Part shown: positions 50,594 to 59,247 of the stretch, one piece after another
Position numbering within the stretch: position 1 is the first letter of the stretch
Layout of the letters: each line of letters starts with the position of its first letter
Assembly (NCBI GenBank): GCA_020639095.1
Contig: JACKHH010000005.1
Span: 1 to 64,000, forward strand
Length of the DNA: 64,000 nucleotides
Direction of reading: 5' to 3'
DNA from: Phycisphaerales bacterium
GTDB taxonomy: Bacteria > Planctomycetota > Phycisphaerae > UBA1845
Notes under the pieces: generated by a model
Database searches by the model: none
What the model saw: only the letters and a program-made list of their open reading frames with translations
Told to the model about the DNA's origin: nothing
Program-made: the position numbers and the translations under genes

Positions 50594-51598
50594 ATGCGGA
50601 TCGCGGTGTTCAGCACGAAGGGTTACACGCGACGTTATTTCGAACATGCCAACGAGCGGTACGGTCACGAACTGACCTTTCTCGAACCGCGGCTTGTGCC
50701 CGAAACGACGACTTTGGCGGCTGGTTTCCCTGGTGTGTGTGTGTTTGTCAATGATCGAGTCGACGCGGGCGTGCTTGAAAGTCTGTACGCGGGCGGGACG
50801 CGTGCGATCGCGCTGCGCTGCGCGGGCTTTAACAATGTTGACCTGGCAACGGCTGACCGTTTGAAGATGCCGGTGGTACGCGTACCAGCCTACTCGCCGC
50901 ATTCGGTCGCGGAGCACACCGTTGCGCTGATGCTGGCGTTGAATCGCCGCGTGCATCGTGCGTTCAACCGCGTGCGCGAGGGCAATTTCGAGCTGGAGGG
51001 GCTGGTCGGTTTTGAAATGCGGCGGCGGACAGTGGGTGTCGTGGGCACGGGCAAGATCGGGGCCGCGGTGGCGCGGATCATGTCCGGGTTCGGGTGTGAA
51101 CTTCTTGCCCACGACGTGGTCCCGAGTGAAGAGGTCAAGGGACTGGGGGCACGCTACGTCGAACTCGACGAGTTGTTCGCGGCAGCGGACATCGTCACGC
51201 TGCACTGTCCCTTGCTGCCGGCGACGCGGCACATGATCGATGATGCGGCGATCGGGCGGATGAGAACGGGCGTGATGCTGATCAACACGTCGCGCGGGGC
51301 GCTGGTGGATACGCCGGCGGTCATTGCCGGTCTAAAGAATGGCAGGATCGGCTCGCTGGGGCTGGATGTCTACGAGGAGGAAGAGGCGCTCTTTTTCGAC
51401 AACCTCTCGGACCAGTTGCTCCAGGATGATGTTTTTGCGCGGCTGCTGACATTTCCGAACGTGGTCATCACCGGCCATCAGGCGTTCCTGACCGACGAGG
51501 CGCTGACGACGATCGCCGAGACCACGCTGATGAACGTCGCGCAAATCGAACGCGGCGAGGCGTGCGCGAACGCTGTTCGGCCATCGCCGAAAACGTAG
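50594..51598 (+). CDS. ldhA: D-2-hydroxyacid dehydrogenase, D-lactate dehydrogenase (LdhA)-like
   Basis: A 334-residue NAD-dependent dehydrogenase of the D-isomer group. It has the Rossmann motif [18 protein letters not shown], the catalytic arginine in [10 protein letters not shown], the glutamate in [14 protein letters not shown] and the histidine in [19 protein letters not shown] followed by a FFDNLSDQ segment is characteristic of the fermentative D-lactate dehydrogenase subgroup (pyruvate to D-lactate). Related enzymes act on other 2-keto acids. The ATG at 50594 has GAGG nine bases upstream. An open frame further upstream is not supported. Confidence 0.9.
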   Translation: MRIAVFSTKGYTRRYFEHANERYGHELTFLEPRLVPETTTLAAGFPGVCVFVNDRVDAGVLESLYAGGTRAIALRCAGFNNVDLATADRLKMPVVRVPAYSPHSVAEHTVALMLALNRRVHRAFNRVREGNFELEGLVGFEMRRRTVGVVGTGKIGAAVARIMSGFGCELLAHDVVPSEEVKGLGARYVELDELFAAADIVTLHCPLLPATRHMIDDAAIGRMRTGVMLINTSRGALVDTPAVIAGLKNGRIGSLGLDVYEEEEALFFDNLSDQLLQDDVFARLLTFPNVVITGHQAFLTDEALTTIAETTLMNVAQIERGEACANAVRPSPKT

Positions 51599-51681
51599 CT
51601 TGATATTCCGCGAATCCTCCATTCATATGGTCCGCGTCTTGTCGAACAGCGAGCAGCTTCACAGCATGATGGAGTTTGATG

Positions 51682-52329
51682 ATGATTCACCTCGTCGCGC
51701 TAATCATTTCGATCTTCGCCAGTCAACCCACAGCCGAAGTCGATGAATGTCGTGAACCGCTTCTGGAATACAGGTTGGAGGTCAGCGGCAAAGTCCACAC
51801 GCTCAGGCTGAATGAACCCACCCAGCTTGACGGGACGTATGAAAATCCCAAGTTGGTGCTCAGAGCTGGGACGGTCCGCAAGTTCCCCTATGGCAGCGTG
51901 GAATTCGAGTATCCGGCAGCGTTTGGGTGGGAGGCGGATTTGGAGACGCCAGGCGCCAAAATGTGGACGCTCTCCGGGAACGATTGCGACGTCATGTTCC
52001 ATGCGTTCCAGGTCGAGATTTCGCCGAAGGCGTATCTTTCCCAAGTGGTTGGGCAGATGGGTTTGAATGAGGCGGACATTCGCGACCACAAGTGTGACAT
52101 GGGGGGAAAGCAAAGCAGGGGGTTGGCGGTCTCGGGGGATATCATGGGCTCTCCCGTCAAGCTGGAAGTCTATGCGATCCCCACGCCGCGCGGTTCGCGA
52201 TTGCTGATCTTGCAGGATTTCCCGCCAGAGGGCCTGCGCGAGAGCAACGAAGCCGCCGAGTTCAAGAAGTTACTCGCGCGTACATTCATAGATCGACTAG
52301 CAGTCAAGGAATCCGAAGCCGCGAAGTGA
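51682..52329 (+). CDS. Exported hypothetical protein
   Basis: A 215-residue protein. GGAG lies seven bases before the ATG at 51682. The N-terminal hydrophobic stretch (MIHLVALIISIFASQPTAEV) looks like a signal peptide. The body is mixed alpha/beta (YRLEVSGKVHTLRLNEPTQL, GWEADLETPGAKMWTLSGND, VEISPKAYLSQVVGQMGLNE, GLAVSGDIMGSPVKLEVYAI), with several isolated cysteines. I recognise no family. It probably functions in the periplasm and stands as a single gene after ldhA. Confidence 0.72.
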   Translation: MIHLVALIISIFASQPTAEVDECREPLLEYRLEVSGKVHTLRLNEPTQLDGTYENPKLVLRAGTVRKFPYGSVEFEYPAAFGWEADLETPGAKMWTLSGNDCDVMFHAFQVEISPKAYLSQVVGQMGLNEADIRDHKCDMGGKQSRGLAVSGDIMGSPVKLEVYAIPTPRGSRLLILQDFPPEGLRESNEAAEFKKLLARTFIDRLAVKESEAAK

Positions 52330-52494
52330 GGGACTCTCCGTTCGTACGCAGGGTATGCGCAGACAGGGCCGGCGGTAAGTGGTATCGCACGCGCGGAAGC
52401 GTAGCGGCGGATTGGGACCAATCGGGGATGGCAGGCAGCGACGCTGTGCATCACACGTACGCCACCGTTTGATTGCGTACGCTCTAGGATATCC

Positions 52495-52516
52495 TGGTGG
52501 GCAGTGCCCACCCTAC
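52495..52516. repeat. GTGGGCAGTGCCCAC palindrome, third copy
   Basis: These 22 bases are identical to 10969-10990 (TGGTGGGCAGTGCCCACC then CTAC). Here the element lies in the gap between the hypothetical gene and the desaturase, 72 bases beyond the desaturase stop, rather than on a stop codon. Confidence 0.85.
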
Positions 52517-52587
52517 AGGTCATTACAAACGGCTGTTCTTCGTGCCTTGGTGTCTTGGTGGTTCAGGTACCAGCGAAAACGCAACGG

Positions 52588-53625
52588 TCATTGAGCATTT
52601 TCGAGATGGTGCGCCGCGCGTACTTTCTCTGGGACGGCGTTCAGGTCCCAGACCAGGCCCAGCTTTGACATGATCCACAGGCCGTAGTAGGTCATGTCGA
52701 TTTCCCACCAGTAGAAGCCCTGCCGCGTTGAGCCCGGGTAGTAGTGGTGGTTGTTGTGCCAGCCCTCGCCGAAGGTCAGCAGCGCGAGGATGAGGTTGTT
52801 GCGACTCTCGTCGCGACTCTCGTAGCGCTTCGTGCCCCACATGTGCGTGAGCGAGTTGATGGTGAACGTGATGTGCGCGCAGACGATCGTGGAAACGAAG
52901 AATCCCCAGATGAGCATCTGCCATCCGGACGTATTCCAGCCGCGTGCTTCGAGCACCATGCCCAGCAAAAACAGGCCGATCGCTTCCAGCAGCGGGATGA
53001 GGTTGTCGAAGCGGTCGATGAATTGCAGCTCGGGGAATTTCACCAGATCGGGCACGGCTTTCGCGTCGTACTTGTACGCGCGCTTCGACGTGATCCACCC
53101 GATGTGACTCCAATACAAACCGTGCTGCACCGGCGAATGAATGTCGACCTCTTCGTCGGAGTGGCGGTGGTGATGGCGATGACGCGCCGCCCACCAGATC
53201 GGCCCACGCTGCACGGCTGAGCTGCCGACTACGGCGAAGACGAACTGCATGAACCGCGACGTCTTGTACGTGCGGTGCGAGAAGTAGCGGTGGTAGAACG
53301 CAGTAATCGCGAACATGTGTACGACGTACAGACCCGCAGCCACACCGACCGCCGCCCAACTCCAGCCCACCCAGATCACACCGAGACACATCAGGTGCAT
53401 CCCGAGGAAGGGAATGAGGCGCAACCAGTCCACGCTGTATTCCTTTTCGATCTCGGCAGCAGTGTAGGACTTCGTGGAACTGTCGAACCAGCAGGTGACC
53501 GTGCGCACCCATGAGGCAAGGCGACCTTTGCGGCGCGGCTTGCTCGGGGTGGTGACAGGTTCAACGCACGGTTGGGGCGGGTCGAGGATAATACCGGGGC
53601 GAATGGCGGAATCGAGGTTGCTCAT
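52588..53625 (-). CDS. Delta-9-type acyl lipid/acyl-CoA fatty acid desaturase
   Basis: A 345-residue integral membrane desaturase that introduces a double bond into fatty acids with a di-iron centre. The three histidine boxes are complete: HRYFSH, HRHHHRH and HNNHH (in GEGWHNNHHYY). Hydrophobic helices (LIPFLGMHLMCLGVIWVGWS, AVGVAAGLYVVHMFAITAFY, AIGLFLLGMVLEA, MLIWGFFVSTIVCAHITFTI) match the stearoyl-CoA desaturase layout. I start at the ATG at 53625, since the frame continues five codons to a TTG. An N-terminal proline-rich stretch precedes the fold. It probably tunes membrane fluidity. No ferredoxin partner is adjacent. Confidence 0.92.
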   Translation of the reverse strand: MSNLDSAIRPGIILDPPQPCVEPVTTPSKPRRKGRLASWVRTVTCWFDSSTKSYTAAEIEKEYSVDWLRLIPFLGMHLMCLGVIWVGWSWAAVGVAAGLYVVHMFAITAFYHRYFSHRTYKTSRFMQFVFAVVGSSAVQRGPIWWAARHRHHHRHSDEEVDIHSPVQHGLYWSHIGWITSKRAYKYDAKAVPDLVKFPELQFIDRFDNLIPLLEAIGLFLLGMVLEARGWNTSGWQMLIWGFFVSTIVCAHITFTINSLTHMWGTKRYESRDESRNNLILALLTFGEGWHNNHHYYPGSTRQGFYWWEIDMTYYGLWIMSKLGLVWDLNAVPEKVRAAHHLENAQ

Positions 53626-53861
53626 GTAGTTCCGTTTCAAATTGGGCCATACCCCCCGAGTACCTATCGACCAGCCGCGGCGGGCGTGTGCAGCATATCG
53701 TCCACACCGGAAATGTCACGCAAAACAGACCTGCTGTGCTCAGCAGGCGTCGGGCGGCAGATATTCCAAGTTGTGGCGGGTTTGCGTCGCTCCGACGCAG
53801 CTCTAGCTGCGGTGATATTCGTTTGGCGGCTGTGATATTTCGCGTTAGGGGCAATCATGGC

Positions 53862-53940
53862 AGCCCCAGGCGTGCGGCTGGTGTCGAGATCGCAATTGAT
53901 GCTCATCCGAATCAGAACCCCCTGCGCCAAGCAGGGGGCG
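53862..53940. repeat. REP pair (BIME-like), left of the transposase
   Basis: A degenerate forward unit (AGCCCCAGGCGTGCGGCTGG, 53862 onward) is followed by a clean inverted unit at 53912-53940. On the minus strand the inverted unit reads CCCCCTGC-TTGGC-GCAGGGGG then TTCTGA. The spacer AATTGATGCTCATCCGAATC resembles the one between the right-hand pair. Confidence 0.8.
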
Positions 53941-54043
53941 TGTAATGTATGTGGCGTCCATGATTGCGTGTCGTGGGCAGTAGAGCAATCGGCGGCATGC
54001 TGCGGGCTGGGTGGCTGCTGCTCAGACGGCGCATTGTTTGTTT

Positions 54044-54072
54044 GGCCCCAGGCTTGGCGCCTGGGGTTCTGA
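54044..54072 (+). repeat. REP element abutting the transposase stop
   Basis: It reads GG, CCCCAGGC-TTGGC-GCCTGGGG, then TTCTGA. It ends six bases before the transposase stop codon and is identical over 29 bp to the element at 54682-54710, so the gene lies between two direct copies. Confidence 0.92.
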
Positions 54073-54078
54073 ATTGGT

Positions 54079-54573
54079 TTACCTGGTGCGGGGTTCGTTC
54101 TGGTATTCGGTGACGCACTTGGCGGCGTTGGCTACGTCTTGCTCCGTCCAGAGGTACTTTCGGCTGCCCGTGCCCGCTGCCCAGACGCGTTGGTCGCTTC
54201 GTACTGCGTTTCGTGTGCGGAGTATGCGCGTGATACGTGATTTGAGGTTTCGCGTTATCTCTTCCGGTCGGATGTGCGCGTATGCGACAACGACATGCAC
54301 GTGGTTGCTGCGTACGGCGTACGCGATGAGGTTCCAACGTCGAAACGCGCACTCTTTGATAAGTGCATCTGTCGCGAGCTGACGCATTGCTTCATCGAAG
54401 ACCATCGCCGAGCCGCCCATGCGCGCCACCTCGCGACGTTCGCGCTGCTCATCCGGCTCAATCATTGGCGTGCCGTACGTGTTGTGAAGTTCATCGACCG
54501 ATCCACGCGCATCGCCGTGAAGCCAGGTACCATACGTTCGGAATGTCAGGAAAAAACCAAGCGGTGGATTCAC
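54079..54573 (-). CDS. RAYT / IS200-like Y1 transposase (REP-associated tyrosine transposase)
   Basis: A 164-residue HUH-type single-strand transposase. The opening FFLTFRTYGTWLHGDARGSV is the usual start of this group. The metal-binding HUH motif is intact in RSNHVHVVVAY, and a candidate catalytic tyrosine lies near the end (KCVTEYQNEP). I use the GTG at 54573, which puts the family's opening residues first. A TTG at 54609 would add 12 residues. The gene is bracketed by four REP hairpins with the same loop and tail. RAYTs are single-copy domesticated relatives of IS200/IS605 that cut REP sequences, so this fits a RAYT better than a free IS. The reading frame looks functional. Confidence 0.88.
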   Translation of the reverse strand: MNPPLGFFLTFRTYGTWLHGDARGSVDELHNTYGTPMIEPDEQRERREVARMGGSAMVFDEAMRQLATDALIKECAFRRWNLIAYAVRSNHVHVVVAYAHIRPEEITRNLKSRITRILRTRNAVRSDQRVWAAGTGSRKYLWTEQDVANAAKCVTEYQNEPRTR

Positions 54574-54681
54574 GGGTCCAAGCGTAGACCTACAGACTTC
54601 GCGCGCCAAGCGGGATGCGGTTTGGCATGTGGCAATTGTCTGTCGGTACGCATTCGGGGTGCGGCAGTTGCGTCTACTCCG

Positions 54682-54761
54682 GGCCCCAGGCTTGGCGCCT
54701 GGGGTTCTGATTGCAGTTGATGCTTACCAGAATCGGAACCCCCTGCGCCAAGCAGGGGGCG
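54682..54761. repeat. REP pair (BIME-like), right of the transposase
   Basis: The forward unit at 54682-54710 is identical to that at 54044-54072. The inverted unit is at 54733-54761 (minus strand CCCCCTGC-TTGGC-GCAGGGGG then TTCCGA). They are separated by 22 bases (core GCAGTTGATGCTTACCAG). This is the classic head-to-head arrangement of a bacterial interspersed mosaic element. Confidence 0.92.
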
Positions 54762-55029
54762 ATGGCGCGAGGGGCGATCCGAGTTGTGGCTCCAATGCTG
54801 GGAGAAACCTATTGCGTAGTCCGGCCGTTGGTCGTCTTGCTAGCCCTGACGGAGTCTTGGTACCACAAAGACCGGCAGTTTCCTTCCAAAGTCGCGATCC
54901 TGGAGACGGACGTGGACTGGTAGAAAACTACCGAGAAGCACGCGGCGAAACACACGCATTTCTGTGCGCCGCACGCGTCTACCGCGCTATAATTCGCCGG
55001 CGTTTTTTGCGAGGAGCTTTTGGGTACCG
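54762..55029. other. Gap before the methyltransferase gene
   Basis: I see no supported gene here. TTTTTTGCGAGGAGC-type sequence just upstream of 55030 supplies a GAGGAG that may serve as ribosome binding site, although 13 bases is a long spacing. Confidence 0.4.
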
Positions 55030-55914
55030 ATGAGCAAAATCGACGAATTGCTGCGCGACGCACCGGTGTTGGTTGAGGGCGGGATGGGGACGATGCTCAT
55101 GCAGGCGGGCTTGCCGCCGGGGGCGCCGGGTGAGCAGTACCTGCTCGACAATCCGGACGCCGTCGAGGCGATTCACCGCGAGTATGCAGCGGCTGGCGTG
55201 CGCGTACACATCACGAATACGTTCAATGGCAATCGTCTGCGGCTCACGCGTTCCGGTCTCGGTGAGCATTTCGAGGAGATCAACCGCATTGCCGTCCGCG
55301 TAGCACGACAGGCAGCCGATGGTCAGCGACTCGTCGCGGGTTCGATCGGACCGAGCGGAGAGATGCTCGCGCCGTTGGGGCCGATCTCGGCGCTGGAGGC
55401 TGCGGACATGTTCGCGGAGCAGGCGGGGATTCTCGTCGATGCCGGTGTCGATCTGCTCTGGATAGAGACGATGACGGACATCGCGGAGGCCATCGCGGCG
55501 CTCAATGGTTGTCGTCGCGTGTGGGGCGGTCCGATATCGGTGTCGATGACATTCAGCGATACGCCGCGCGGTTACTACACGATGATGGGCAATGCGGTCG
55601 AAGACTGCGCGCCGCAACTTGAGAACGCCGGCGCGACAATCATCGGTTCCAACTGCCAGCTCACGGCAGAGGGGATTATCCCGCTCGCCGCCAAGTTCAA
55701 GGAACTCTCCAGCCTGCCCGTGCTCATCGAGCCGAATGCGGGAATTCCCGAAATCCACGCGGGCAAGGTCGAGTACAAGGACACGCCGGAGTTGTTCGCG
55801 AAGAGCGCCGAGCGCTTGGCGGAACTGGGGGTCGAGTTGATCGGTGGATGCTGCGGGACCACGCCCGCATTCATCGCGGCTGCACGTGACCGGCTGGCTG
55901 CGCTGCGGGCGTAG
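55030..55914 (+). CDS. Homocysteine S-methyltransferase family protein
   Basis: A 294-residue TIM-barrel, zinc-dependent methyltransferase of the MmuM/BHMT/MetH N-terminal group. It has the opening VLVEGGMGTMLMQAGL, the barrel segments THIT-like VHITNTFNGNRLRL and LVAGSIGPSGEML, and WIETMTD. The three zinc-binding cysteines are present in IGSNCQLTAEG and IGGCCGTTPAFIAA. It is a stand-alone catalytic domain without the cobalamin domain of MetH, so the methyl donor is probably S-methylmethionine, betaine or a partner corrinoid protein. It precedes folD by 87 bp on the same strand, consistent with one-carbon metabolism. Confidence 0.9.
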   Translation: MSKIDELLRDAPVLVEGGMGTMLMQAGLPPGAPGEQYLLDNPDAVEAIHREYAAAGVRVHITNTFNGNRLRLTRSGLGEHFEEINRIAVRVARQAADGQRLVAGSIGPSGEMLAPLGPISALEAADMFAEQAGILVDAGVDLLWIETMTDIAEAIAALNGCRRVWGGPISVSMTFSDTPRGYYTMMGNAVEDCAPQLENAGATIIGSNCQLTAEGIIPLAAKFKELSSLPVLIEPNAGIPEIHAGKVEYKDTPELFAKSAERLAELGVELIGGCCGTTPAFIAAARDRLAALRA

Positions 55915-56001
55915 CTGCAAATCATCGCCAATACTGTACCTGAAGATCTTCCCGAACAGGTGGCGAGTGACAGTGCGCCCTGGCTGCGATACCATCGGTG
56001 C

Positions 56002-56865
56002 ATGGCCACGGAGCTTTCCGCGAAAATCATGGATGGGAGGGCGCTCGCGCAGCGCGTGCTCGCAGGAGCGGCTGGCAAAGTTGCGCGCATCAAGGAAGCG
56101 TCGGGAGTCGTGCCCGGTCTCGCGACCGTGCTCGTGGGCAGCGATCCCGCGTCCGTGACATACACGCGCATGAAGCGCAAGCGCTGCGAAGAAGCGGGCA
56201 TGCGGCCCGTGCGCGTCGAACTGCCCGCGACGACGTCCACCGAGGAATTGGTCGGTATCATCGCTGATCTGGGCCGCGACGCGAGCATTCACGGCATTCT
56301 GGTGCAGCATCCTGTCCCCCAGCCGATCGATAAACGCGCCGCATTCGAAGCCATCCCCGTCGAGAAAGATGTCGATGGTGTCACATCCGCGTCACTGGGT
56401 CGCACGATTCTGGGAATGCCCGCATTCGGTTCCTGCACGCCGGCGGGCATCATGCGCCTGCTCCGCGAATACCACGTCCCGCTCGACGGCGCGTACGCGG
56501 TGGTCGTGGGGCGAAGTCCCATCCTGGGCAGGCCGATGGCATCGATGTTGATCAACGCGCATGCAACGGTGACGCTGTGCCATTCGCGGACGCGTGATCT
56601 TGCGGCGCTGGTGCGCGGTGCGGACATCATCATCGCTGCCGTTGGTAAACCCGAATTCATCGAAGCGGATTGGGTGAAGCAGGGCGCGGTCGTCGTGGAC
56701 GCGGGCTACAACCCGGGCAACGTGGGCGACGTCGACTTCGCAGGGGCTGCGGAGCGCGCATCACTGATCACCCCTGTGCCTGGCGGCGTGGGTCCGATGA
56801 CGATCGCGACGCTGATCGATCAGACTGCGGACGCGGCAGCGCAGCAACTGCGCGTTTCACTGTAG
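56002..56865 (+). CDS. folD: Bifunctional methylenetetrahydrofolate dehydrogenase / cyclohydrolase FolD
   Basis: FolD interconverts 5,10-methylene-THF and 10-formyl-THF for purine and formyl-methionine synthesis. The 287-residue protein has the catalytic lysine region SVTYTRMKRKRCEEAGM, GILVQHPVPQPID, the family segment EKDVDGVTSASLG, the NADP-binding AVVVGRSPILGRPMASML (usually VGRS.IVG.P, here ILGRP), and PVPGGVGPMTIATLI at the C-terminal end. All active-site positions are kept. The ATG at 56002 is used, because the upstream in-frame extension lacks conservation. The ribosome binding site is weak. Confidence 0.95.
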   Translation: MATELSAKIMDGRALAQRVLAGAAGKVARIKEASGVVPGLATVLVGSDPASVTYTRMKRKRCEEAGMRPVRVELPATTSTEELVGIIADLGRDASIHGILVQHPVPQPIDKRAAFEAIPVEKDVDGVTSASLGRTILGMPAFGSCTPAGIMRLLREYHVPLDGAYAVVVGRSPILGRPMASMLINAHATVTLCHSRTRDLAALVRGADIIIAAVGKPEFIEADWVKQGAVVVDAGYNPGNVGDVDFAGAAERASLITPVPGGVGPMTIATLIDQTADAAAQQLRVSL

Positions 56866-57124
56866 CCTTTGGAATTGGCGCAGAGTTTTATCGGGCAAAC
56901 TTTCGGCCTAATCGCCGCTCACATCACGAGTTAAATCTTCAATCCAAAATCAGCCACCGCGCTAGAATTCGGCGGGTAAATCGGAGAGGCGTGAATTTCT
57001 CGTCGAGGTGCCCGAGCGCTGCGTTCGCGCTCCTGACGCTCGACGATGCCCGGCGGTGATGGTGCCGCCCGGCAGTGTCAGATGGCGGCGTGAAAAGCCG
57101 CCCCGACTGCAAAGGGGGTCGAGA

Positions 57125-58054
57125 ATGGGCCTGTCTCGTCGTGGTTTCTTCCACACGCTGGGCGTCGTGGGGGGCGGGACGCTCGCCAGCGCAACCTGCG
57201 CACGAGCCTCATCTGCCGGTCCGCAACGCGACCATTCCAACGACATGGGTGTGCTCGTCGATGTCACCAAGTGCATCGGGTGTCGCCGCTGTGAGTACGC
57301 ATGTCAGGAGGCGGCAGGGTTTGATCCCCCCGATATCGAATCATTCGAGGACAAGTCGGTGTTCGATGAGCAGCGCCGACCAGTTGCACGCAGCCACACG
57401 GTGATCAACCGCTACAGCCGGCCCGACGGTTCGGGCCCGGTGTACAACAAGTTCAACTGCCTGCACTGCCTCGATCCCGCGTGTGCGTCCGCGTGTCTGG
57501 TCAGTGCATTCACCAAGAACGATACCGGACCGGTGGTGTACGATCCGAGTCGCTGCATGGGTTGTCGCTACTGCATGGTGGCGTGTCCGTTTGAGATTCC
57601 CACATACGACTACGACTATCCGCTGACGCCGCAGGTGCGCAAGTGCAACCTGTGCGCTCATCGTGTACCCAGCGAGCAGGAGTTGCCCGCGTGCGTGAAG
57701 ATCTGCCCGGCAGAGGTGATGACCTACGGTCGGCGCGGTGATCTGCTCGAACTCGCGCACGAACGCATCGCGAACAATCCGGACGTATACATCGATCACA
57801 TCTACGGCGAGCACGAAGCCGGGGGCACGAGTTGGATGTGGATTTCCAACGTGCCCTTCGAGGAAATCGGTTTCCACAAAGTTGACAGCAAAGCGCCGCC
57901 GCGACGCACCGAGGCCATTCAGCACGGTGTTTTCAAGAATTTCCTGCCGCCGCTGATGTGGTACGGACTGCTCGGCGCGGCGATGTGGTTGACGCGGCCT
58001 GAGAAGAACGACGAATCGAAAGAGGGCGACCAGCACGCGGAGGTTCAATCGTGA
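57125..58054 (+). CDS. TAT-exported 4x[4Fe-4S] ferredoxin subunit, HybA/HmcB-like
   Basis: A 309-residue periplasmic iron-sulfur protein. The twin-arginine signal SRRGFFHTLGVVGGG leads it across the membrane folded. Four cysteine clusters follow: KCIGCRRCEYAC, NCLHCLDPACASAC, RCMGCRYCMVAC and KCNLC with ACVKIC. A single membrane helix near the C-terminus (LPPLMWYGLLGAAMWL) anchors it. The layout matches HybA of hydrogenase-2 and HmcB of the Hmc complex, which pass electrons between a multihaem or hydrogenase partner and an NrfD-type subunit. The ATG at 57125 has a GGGGG stretch upstream. It overlaps the next gene by 4 bp. Confidence 0.92.
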   Translation: MGLSRRGFFHTLGVVGGGTLASATCARASSAGPQRDHSNDMGVLVDVTKCIGCRRCEYACQEAAGFDPPDIESFEDKSVFDEQRRPVARSHTVINRYSRPDGSGPVYNKFNCLHCLDPACASACLVSAFTKNDTGPVVYDPSRCMGCRYCMVACPFEIPTYDYDYPLTPQVRKCNLCAHRVPSEQELPACVKICPAEVMTYGRRGDLLELAHERIANNPDVYIDHIYGEHEAGGTSWMWISNVPFEEIGFHKVDSKAPPRRTEAIQHGVFKNFLPPLMWYGLLGAAMWLTRPEKNDESKEGDQHAEVQS

Positions 58055-59247
58055 GCGCGCATCATCATCCACCCCAGCCGATGAACCAGAAGCTGATCAC
58101 GCCCGGCGTGCTGGTGCTGCTGATCCTGACCGGGATCGGTGTGTGCTTTGCGATCTGGCGTTTCATTTTCGGCATCGGCTCGATTACAAACCTGGACAAT
58201 CAGCATCCGTGGGGCATCTGGATCGCGATCGACGTGGCGACGGGCGTGGCGCTGGCGGCGGGTGGTTTCACAACGGCTGCCCTGGCGCACATTTTCCATC
58301 GCGAGCACTATCACGCGGTGGTGCGGCCCGCACTGCTGACGGCGATGCTCGGGTACACGTTTGTGGGTCTCGGCTTGATGATTGACCTGGGTCGCTTCTA
58401 CAACATCTGGCACCCGATTGTGCCGGCGATGTGGAGCGGTCACTCGGTGCTGTTCGAGGTCGGTTTGTGCGTGATGTGCTACCTCACGGTGTTGTACATT
58501 GAGTTTTTGCCGATCGTGTGCGAGCGGTTGGAGAAGGAAGAGCGCTGGCCGCGTGTTCGCGTGTTCTGCATGAAGCTGAACGGGCTGGTCGGCAGGATCA
58601 TGTTCTTCTTCATCATCGCGGGCGTCGTGCTCTCGTGTCTGCATCAGTCGTCGCTGGGCAACCTGATGGTGCTCGCCCCGTCGAAGATGCACGACCTGTG
58701 GGATACGCCGATTCTGTCGCTGCTATTCCTGCTTTCGGCATTCGCGGTCGGTTTTCCGATGGTGATCGTCGAGTCGATGGTGGCGTCGCGGTCGTTCAAG
58801 CTTAAACCGGAGATGCACATCCTCAGCCCCCTGGCGAAATTCGTGCCGGTATTGCTGGGGATATACCTTGGGTTCAAGGTGGGCGACCTCGCGGTGCGCG
58901 ACAAGCTGAGCCTCATCGGCGAAGGCTCACCGCAGGCGACGATGTTCGTCGTTGAGATGGTGTTTGGGGTGATCGCGCCGTTCATCATGCTGCTGTTCGC
59001 CCGCGTGCGAAAATCGCCGACGGGGTTGTTCATTGCGGCGCTCATGATCGTACTGGGCGTTGCGCTTAACCGAATCAACGTATTCCTCGTCGCGTTTCAG
59101 CCGTTGTACCCGCAGAAGACCTACTTCCCGTCGATCGGAGAAGTGGCGGTGACCGTCGGTTTGATCTCGCTGCTGATCTTCTGTTATCGCGTCATCGTCA
59201 ATTACTTCCCAGTTATCAGCCACCCCGGCCAAGCGAGAGCGACATGA
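58051..59247 (+). CDS. NrfD/HybB/HmcC-type integral membrane subunit
   Basis: A 398-residue membrane protein with about ten helices, starting GTG at 58051 inside the end of the ferredoxin gene. Visible helices include ITPGVLVLLILTGIGVCFAI, WIAIDVATGVALAAGGFTTA, ALLTAMLGYTFVGLGLMIDL, IMFFFIIAGVVLSCLHQSSL and VAVTVGLISLLIFCYRVIVN. The WGIWIAIDV and HPSSLG-like HQSSLGNL stretches are NrfD-family markers. Such subunits exchange electrons with quinone. It should be the quinone-reacting anchor of this complex. It overlaps the following cytochrome gene by 4 bp (ATGA). Confidence 0.93.
   Translation: MSAHHHPPQPMNQKLITPGVLVLLILTGIGVCFAIWRFIFGIGSITNLDNQHPWGIWIAIDVATGVALAAGGFTTAALAHIFHREHYHAVVRPALLTAMLGYTFVGLGLMIDLGRFYNIWHPIVPAMWSGHSVLFEVGLCVMCYLTVLYIEFLPIVCERLEKEERWPRVRVFCMKLNGLVGRIMFFFIIAGVVLSCLHQSSLGNLMVLAPSKMHDLWDTPILSLLFLLSAFAVGFPMVIVESMVASRSFKLKPEMHILSPLAKFVPVLLGIYLGFKVGDLAVRDKLSLIGEGSPQATMFVVEMVFGVIAPFIMLLFARVRKSPTGLFIAALMIVLGVALNRINVFLVAFQPLYPQKTYFPSIGEVAVTVGLISLLIFCYRVIVNYFPVISHPGQARAT

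Noticed and set aside
53641..54760. A full insertion sequence with terminal inverted repeats and target duplication around the 54-kb transposase
   Set aside because: The flanking elements are REP hairpins in direct and head-to-head arrangement, and an isolated copy exists far away. This fits a RAYT-REP locus rather than a classical IS.
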